A stretch of 64,000 nt of DNA, from contig NZ_CP116005.1 of the NCBI RefSeq assembly GCF_027941835.1, positions 3,363,501-3,427,500 of the forward strand. The letters run 5' to 3'. The position numbers and the translations under genes were made by a program. The DNA is from Sphingosinicella microcystinivorans. GTDB lineage: Bacteria > Pseudomonadota > Alphaproteobacteria > Sphingomonadales > Sphingomonadaceae. The notes beneath the pieces were generated by a model. It had not been told where the DNA came from. It searched no databases and saw nothing but the letters and a program-made list of their open reading frames with translations. The stretch's first letter is position 1; each line of letters starts with the position of its first letter. Of this stretch, positions 59,071 to 64,000 are shown in pieces.

Positions 59071-62000
59071 TCAGTTTACGGCGACGAGTTCGGCCGCGGT
59101 GACGCCCGGGATATGTTCGGCGCTGTGGCGCATTTCCGAATCGAGCAGCAGGCCGCGCACAAGCCGGATCGAGGCGAAACCGCCCGGCAACTCGATCTCC
59201 GCGTAGATGTCGCCGCGGCCGGTCGGCCGGGCGTCGGCAAGGCGCCGCAGCGCCGCTGCATCGAAGCCGGCCGAGACCTTGAGGTTAAGCCGCCCGCGGC
59301 TGTGCTTCGACAGTTCGGCGACCGGAGTCAGCCCCCGGATCGTCACGCGCGGCGCGTCTTCACCGTCGCGCCACAGCAGCTCGGCGTTGATGAGGATGAT
59401 CTCCTGCCCTGCCGCGGCCGCTTCGAGCCCGGGCATCACCTCCTCGTCGAAGCAACTCGCCACGTACTGGCCGCTCGAATCCGACAGGCCGGCGAGCAGA
59501 TAGCGTGTGCTGCGCCCGTTCTGCGGCGTGCGCCAACGCACGGATTCGACGAGCCCCGCCATCGTGGCGCTGCCGCGCCCGCCGTCCCACGGCGCGCCGT
59601 CCTCGCAAATCCGCGCATAGGACCGCACGCCGTGCGTATCGAGCACGTGCTGCCACGCCGAGAGCGGATGCGCGGCAAAATAGAAGCCGAAGGCGTCGCG
59701 CTCCTTCGCCATCGTGTCGCCGAGCGACCATGCCGATACGCTGCCGGGCGCCATCAGCGTGATCGAGGCGCCGCCCGATCCGCCGCCGAACAGCGCACCC
59801 TGCTGCGTCTCGCGTGCGTCGGCCGCCGCGTTCGCCGCCGCGAGCACGGCCTCGGCCATCGCATAGGCCTTGGCGCGATTGGCCTCGACGCAATCGAAGG
59901 CGCCGCCCGAAACGAGGCTTTCGATCTGCCGCTTGTTGAGCAGCGTCGGGTCGATGCGCTCGGCGAAATCGGTCAGCGACGTGAACGGCCCGCCCGTCCT
60001 GCGGACCTCGACGATGCCCTCCATCGCCCGCTCGCCGACGCCCTTCAGCCCCGCGAGCGCATAGCGCACCTTGCCGTCCTCCACCGAGAAGTCGGCCTCG
60101 CTGTTGTTGACGCAGGGCGGCAGGCACTCGACGCCCATGCGCTTCATGTCGTCGATGAAGACGCTGAGCTTGTCGGTGAGCGCGATGTCGTAGGCCATCG
60201 AGGCGGCATAGAACTCGACCGGATGCTTCGCCTTCATCCACGCCGTCTGGTAGGCGACGAGCGCATAGGCGGCGGCGTGGCTCTTATTGAAGCCGTAGCC
60301 CGCGAACTTCGCCACCAGCTCGAAGATGTAATCGGCCTGCGCCTTGTCGACGCCCTGCGCGGTCGCGCCTTCGAGGAAACGCGCCTTCTGGGCGTCCATC
60401 TCCTCTTTCTTCTTCTTGCCCATCGCGCGGCGCAGGAGGTCGGCTTCGCCGAGCGAGTAGCCGGCGAGCACCTGCGCGATCTGCATCACCTGCTCCTGGT
60501 AGATGATGACGCCGTAGGTCTCCTTCAGGATCGGCTCGAGCTTCGGGTGCAGGCAGTCGACGGCCTCGGTGCCGTGCTTGCGGTTCGCGAAGCTCGGAAT
60601 GTTGTCCATCGGGCCCGGGCGGTAGAGCGAGACGAGCGCGATGATGTCCTCGAAGCAGTCCGGCTTCACCTGCGCGAGCGTGCGGCGCATCCCTTCGGAT
60701 TCGAGCTGGAACACGCCGACCGTGTCGCCCTTCGCCAGCAGCGCGTAGACATCGGGGTCGTCCCACGGGATCGTCGACAGGTCAACGCTGACGCCGCGCT
60801 TCTCCAGCAGATCGAGCGCGCGTTGGAGCACCGACAGCGTCTTGAGGCCGAGGAAGTCGAACTTCACGAGGCCCGCCTTTTCCACCCATTTCATGTCGAA
60901 CTGGGTGACGGGCATGTCGGAGCGCGGATCGCGGTAGAGCGGGACAAGCTCGTCGAGCGGACGGTCGCCGATCACCACGCCCGCCGCGTGCGTCGAGGCA
61001 TGACGCGGCAGGCCTTCCAGCTTCATCGCGAGATTGACGAGGTTCTCAACCGCCGGATCGCGCTTCGTCTCGGTGACGAACTCGGCGACGCCGTTCAGCG
61101 TGCGGTCGAGCGTCCACGGATCGGTGGGATGGTTGGGCACCAGCTTCGCCAGCCGATCCACCTGCCCGTAAGGCATCTGCAGCACGCGGCCGACGTCCTT
61201 CAGCACGGCGCGCGCCTTCAGCGTTCCGAAGGTGATGATCTGCGCCACCTGATCGCGGCCGTAGCGCTCCTGCACGTAGCGGATCACCTCGCCGCGCCGG
61301 GTTTCGCAGAAGTCGATGTCGAAGTCGGGCATCGACACGCGCTCGGGATTGAGGAAGCGCTCGAACAGCAAGCCGAGGCGCATGGGGTCGAGATCGGTGA
61401 TGGTGAGCGCCCACGCGACGACCGAGCCCGCGCCCGAACCGCGCCCCGGCCCCACCGGAATCCCCTGCGCCTTCGCCCACTGGATGAAGTCCGCAACGAT
61501 GAGGAAGTAGCCGGCGAAGCCCATCTTGTTGATGATGCCGAGTTCGTACTCCAGCCGCTCGAAGTAGGGCTCGGTATCGGTGCGCCCCTCGAGCCGCCGC
61601 GCGAGGCCGGCGCGCGCCTGCTCGATGAGCATGGCCGCCTCGCCCTCGCGGTCGCCCGCGAGGCTGGGCAGGATCGGCTTCCGCGACGGCGCCATCACCG
61701 CGCAGCGGCGCGCGACGACGAGCGTGTTGTCGATCGCCTCGGGCACGTCCTCGAACAGCCGGATCATCTCCTCCGGCGGCTTCAGCCAGCACTCCTCCGA
61801 AACGCGGCGGCGGCCCTCCGTTTCCACATAGGCGCCGTCCGCGATGCAGAGCAGCACGTCGTGCGCCGCCGCGAAGCTGCGATCCGGGAAGGCAACCGGG
61901 TTGGTCGCGACGAGCGGCAGGCCGCGATCGTGGGCGAGCGCGATCAGCGCCTGCTCGGCGCTGTCCTCGATCGGATTGTGGCTGCGCGAAAGCTCGACGT

Positions 62001-62514
62001 AGAGCCGGTCCGGGAACAGGCGTTGCAGCACATCGGCATAGGCGTTTGCCGCATCCGCCTGCCCCTCGGCGAGCAACCGTGCGAGCGCGCCGTCCGGCCC
62101 GGCCGTGAGCGCGATCAGCCCCTCCGTCAGCCCTTCTAGCCCGGCAAGCGGCACGTTCGGCCCGTCGACGGGATCGGAGTCGAGGTGCGCGCGGGAAACG
62201 ATGCGGATGAGGTTCTTGTAACCGGTCTCGTCCTGCGCGAGCAGCGCCAGCCAATTCTGCGCGGGCTTGCTGCCGGCCTGCGGCGTGCCGGGCCGTGCGA
62301 CCGCGAGCAACGTGCCGATGATCGGCTGCACACCCGCCTCCGCCAGCTTGTCCGAAAATTCCATCGCCGCGAACAGGTTGTTCCTGTCGGTGACGGCGGC
62401 GGCGGGCATCCCGTGCTTGAGGCACGCCTTGGCGATGTCCTTCGCATGAACCGCGCCTTCCAGCATCGAATAGGGCGACTGGATGCGGAGGTGGACGAAA
62501 CGCGATTCGGGCAT
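59071..62514 (-). CDS. dnaE: DNA polymerase III alpha subunit
   Basis: This 1,147-residue replicative polymerase of the DnaE1 type has an N-terminal PHP domain (FVHLRIQSPYSMLEG), the catalytic core with PGRGSGAGSVVAWALTITD and the metal aspartates PDFDIDFCETRRG, and a helix-hairpin-helix and OB region. The PHP metal ligands are degenerate (Gln for the second His of HxH; VTDRNN), so proofreading must come from a separate epsilon subunit. It is downstream of the acetyltransferase gene by 3 nt. Confidence 0.97.
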   Translation of the reverse strand: MPESRFVHLRIQSPYSMLEGAVHAKDIAKACLKHGMPAAAVTDRNNLFAAMEFSDKLAEAGVQPIIGTLLAVARPGTPQAGSKPAQNWLALLAQDETGYKNLIRIVSRAHLDSDPVDGPNVPLAGLEGLTEGLIALTAGPDGALARLLAEGQADAANAYADVLQRLFPDRLYVELSRSHNPIEDSAEQALIALAHDRGLPLVATNPVAFPDRSFAAAHDVLLCIADGAYVETEGRRRVSEECWLKPPEEMIRLFEDVPEAIDNTLVVARRCAVMAPSRKPILPSLAGDREGEAAMLIEQARAGLARRLEGRTDTEPYFERLEYELGIINKMGFAGYFLIVADFIQWAKAQGIPVGPGRGSGAGSVVAWALTITDLDPMRLGLLFERFLNPERVSMPDFDIDFCETRRGEVIRYVQERYGRDQVAQIITFGTLKARAVLKDVGRVLQMPYGQVDRLAKLVPNHPTDPWTLDRTLNGVAEFVTETKRDPAVENLVNLAMKLEGLPRHASTHAAGVVIGDRPLDELVPLYRDPRSDMPVTQFDMKWVEKAGLVKFDFLGLKTLSVLQRALDLLEKRGVSVDLSTIPWDDPDVYALLAKGDTVGVFQLESEGMRRTLAQVKPDCFEDIIALVSLYRPGPMDNIPSFANRKHGTEAVDCLHPKLEPILKETYGVIIYQEQVMQIAQVLAGYSLGEADLLRRAMGKKKKEEMDAQKARFLEGATAQGVDKAQADYIFELVAKFAGYGFNKSHAAAYALVAYQTAWMKAKHPVEFYAASMAYDIALTDKLSVFIDDMKRMGVECLPPCVNNSEADFSVEDGKVRYALAGLKGVGERAMEGIVEVRRTGGPFTSLTDFAERIDPTLLNKRQIESLVSGGAFDCVEANRAKAYAMAEAVLAAANAAADARETQQGALFGGGSGGASITLMAPGSVSAWSLGDTMAKERDAFGFYFAAHPLSAWQHVLDTHGVRSYARICEDGAPWDGGRGSATMAGLVESVRWRTPQNGRSTRYLLAGLSDSSGQYVASCFDEEVMPGLEAAAAGQEIILINAELLWRDGEDAPRVTIRGLTPVAELSKHSRGRLNLKVSAGFDAAALRRLADARPTGRGDIYAEIELPGGFASIRLVRGLLLDSEMRHSAEHIPGVTAAELVAVN

Positions 62515-62517
62515 GGC

Positions 62518-63123
62518 CTATTGTGGCGCAGGCTCGCGATGCCGCGAAAGCAGGAAATCGAGATTCCGTTTCACGCCCGCCCATTCGCCGGTGATGATGC
62601 TGTAGCAGACGATGTCGCGCAGCCGCCCGTCCGTGGCGATCTGGTGGCTCCGCAGCACCCCGTCCCGCTTCGCGCCGAGCCGTTCGATCGCGCGCTGCGA
62701 CGCCCGGTTGAACCAGTCCGTGCGGATCTGGACGACGTTGCAGCCCATCACCTCGAACGCGTGGCCGAGCAGCAGCAGCTTGCATTCGGTGTTCACGGCC
62801 GAGCGCTGCACCGACTTCGCATAGAAGGTCGCGCCGATTTCGAGCCTGCGGTACGCCGCGTTCATGCGCAGGTAGCGCGTGGCGCCGACGACACACCCGT
62901 CCATTTCGACGACATAGGGCATCGCCCGTCCCGCCGCCTTCTCGGCAAGCGCGGTTTCAAGCCATCCCTGCACGTGGTCGGGCGAAGGAACCCGCGTGTA
63001 GAACAGCTCCGACAGGCGACCGTCGCGCGAAACCTCTGCGATTCCGTCTACATCCGCCGCGTCCAGCGGACGGAGCGTGACATGGCGTCCTTCAAGCCGG
63101 ACCTGATCCCGCCACGGGTTCAT
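62518..63123 (-). CDS. GNAT family N-acetyltransferase (RimJ/RimL-like)
   Basis: The 201-residue enzyme begins [20 protein letters not shown] as in the Acetyltransf_3 group. It has [20 protein letters not shown] where acetyl-CoA binds, and [22 protein letters not shown] near the end. Relatives acetylate protein N-termini or small molecules; the substrate here is unknown. Its ATG overlaps the lolD stop (ATGA), and it is followed by dnaE. Confidence 0.88.
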   Translation of the reverse strand: MNPWRDQVRLEGRHVTLRPLDAADVDGIAEVSRDGRLSELFYTRVPSPDHVQGWLETALAEKAAGRAMPYVVEMDGCVVGATRYLRMNAAYRRLEIGATFYAKSVQRSAVNTECKLLLLGHAFEVMGCNVVQIRTDWFNRASQRAIERLGAKRDGVLRSHQIATDGRLRDIVCYSIITGEWAGVKRNLDFLLSRHREPAPQ

Positions 63124-63800
63124 CGCGTCTCGACCAGCTGCCCTTCGTGCAGCGCGACGATGCGGTCCATCTGCTTCGCCAGCGCGGTGTTGTGCGTGGC
63201 GATGAGCGCCGCCGAATTGTGGCTGCGAACGACGCGCAGGAACTCGGCGAGCACGCGCTGGGCCGTCGCCTCGTCGAGGTTGCCGGTGGGCTCGTCGGCG
63301 AGCACCAGGACGGGCTCGTTGGCCAGCGCACGCGCGACCGCCACGCGCTGCTGCTCGCCGCCGGAAAGCTGCGAGGGGCGATGGTCGAGGCGCTCGCCGA
63401 GGCCGAGGTCGGTGAGCAACGCCTTCGCCTTCGCCTCCGCCGAGGCCATGTCGCGCCCTGCGATCAGCTGCGGCAGCACGACGTTCTCGAGCGCGTTGAA
63501 ATCAGGGAGCAGGTGGTGGAACTGGTAGACGAAACCGAGCTTGTCGCGGCGTACATCGGTGCGTTCCTGCGCCGAGAGCTTTTCGGCCGGGCGGCCGTCG
63601 ATGACGATGGAACCCTCGAAACCGCCTTCGAGGAGGCCGATCGCCTGGAGCATGGTGGACTTGCCGGAGCCGGACGGCCCCAGCAGCGCAACGATCTCGC
63701 CGGGGCCGACGGTGAGGTCGACGCCGCGCAGCACGTCGATCACCGCCCCGCCCTGCCGGAAGCTGCGCGCGAGGCCCTTCACCGCAAGCACGTCACTCAT
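63120..63800 (-). CDS. lolD: lipoprotein-releasing ABC transporter ATPase LolD
   Basis: The 226-residue ATPase powers release of lipoproteins from the inner membrane towards LolA. Walker A is [12 protein letters not shown], the signature [18 protein letters not shown], Walker [13 protein letters not shown], and the switch His is in [10 protein letters not shown] chose ATG 63800 (MSDVLAVKG); it overlaps the end of the permease gene by 8 nt. The exported lipoproteins of this window, such as the PQQ dehydrogenase, would be potential clients. Confidence 0.95.
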   Translation of the reverse strand: MSDVLAVKGLARSFRQGGAVIDVLRGVDLTVGPGEIVALLGPSGSGKSTMLQAIGLLEGGFEGSIVIDGRPAEKLSAQERTDVRRDKLGFVYQFHHLLPDFNALENVVLPQLIAGRDMASAEAKAKALLTDLGLGERLDHRPSQLSGGEQQRVAVARALANEPVLVLADEPTGNLDEATAQRVLAEFLRVVRSHNSAALIATHNTALAKQMDRIVALHEGQLVETR

Positions 63801-64000
63801 AACGCAGCACCTGCACGGGATCGGTGCTCGCCGCCTTCCACGCCGGATAGATGGTCGCAAGGAAGCTGAGCACGAGCGCGAGCGTGACGATCGCGGCGAC
63901 CTCGACCGCGTCGGTCTTGGCGGGAAGCTCGGTCAGGTAGCGGATACGCGGGTCCCAGAGGTCGACGCCGGTGATCTTCGAGACGCCGAGCACGACGTTC
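63793..64000 (-). CDS. lipoprotein-releasing permease LolC/LolE, C-terminal part (runs off the right edge)
   Basis: The visible 68 residues are the C-terminus of an FtsX-type permease: [19 protein letters not shown], a membrane helix (about [19 protein letters not shown]) and the family's closing [16 protein letters not shown]. It directly precedes lolD with an 8-nt overlap. LolC and LolE (or the fused LolF) cannot be told apart from this piece. Confidence 0.9.
   Translation of the reverse strand, partial: NVVLGVSKITGVDLWDPRIRYLTELPAKTDAVEVAAIVTLALVLSFLATIYPAWKAASTDPVQVLRYE

Noticed and set aside
58978-62139. A 1,053-codon open frame opposite dnaE
   Set aside because: Composition is that of an antisense shadow and no motif is visible; dnaE on the other strand is complete and conserved.

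Overview
The window is a GC-rich, gene-dense chromosomal segment of an alphaproteobacterium, most likely of the order Sphingomonadales. Pointers to this are the dusB-ntrB-ntrC-ntrY-ntrX-hfq-hflX order, a fused ispDF, a pyruvate dehydrogenase E1 beta subunit that carries its own lipoyl domain, DUF2336 and DUF4170 proteins, an EcfG-type general stress promoter, and an ornithine decarboxylase next to a deoxyhypusine-synthase-like enzyme. The last pair fits the homospermidine that sphingomonads are known to make. No rRNA, tRNA, CRISPR array or prophage was seen.

Layout. Positions 1-7937 (minus): tRNA dihydrouridine synthase, both Ntr two-component pairs, Hfq and the start of HflX. 8018-11763: isoprenoid IspDF, CinA-type amidohydrolase, a Coq10/RatA START protein, lipoyl synthase and beta-carbonic anhydrase. 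11908-20196: NADP glutamate dehydrogenase, then a minus-strand central-carbon block read as eno, ftsB, pdhA, pdhB, pdhC, lpdA. LipA lies nearby and makes the cofactor that PdhB and PdhC carry. 20314-22039: a three-gene operon of small membrane and coiled-coil proteins behind an EcfG-like promoter. 22047-26062: DUF2336, cytochrome c, MlaC, gamma-carbonic anhydrase, DUF4170, rhomboid protease, greA. 26150-35033: carB-carA (minus), then yqeY, dnaG and rpoD (plus), a macromolecular-synthesis-type cluster.

35193-38689 is the main accessory locus. A gene for an exported choice-of-anchor A protein with a C-terminal PEP-CTERM sorting signal has been cut by a complete 2,523-bp IS21-family element (istA, istB, multiple terminal repeats, 8-bp target duplication). 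The first three bases of the element supply an in-frame stop, so the protein now ends before its sorting signal.

38751-45594: a protein of unknown function, a MoxR ATPase and CoxE-like VWA protein separated by a membrane protein and a 430-bp stretch with a gene remnant and terminator, an acetyltransferase, and a predicted lipoprotein PQQ/heme alcohol dehydrogenase. 45415-49813: glycerol use (glpK, divergent glpD), small ORFs and a threonine dehydratase. 49945-52334: the polyamine pair. 52331-58875: RNA methyltransferase, NAD(P)HX repair enzyme, a small lipoprotein frame with an uncertain end, ilvD, N-formylglutamate amidohydrolase, enoyl-CoA hydratase and a small secreted protein. 59071-64000: dnaE, an acetyltransferase, lolD and the end of lolC/E.

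Most of the window is housekeeping. The points most worth a second look are the IS21 disruption, the missing start codon for the natural N-terminus of PdhA, the EcfG-type promoter, the ornithine decarboxylase/DHS-like pair, and the folded AT-rich leader before gdhA. I did not find a clearly new multi-gene system.
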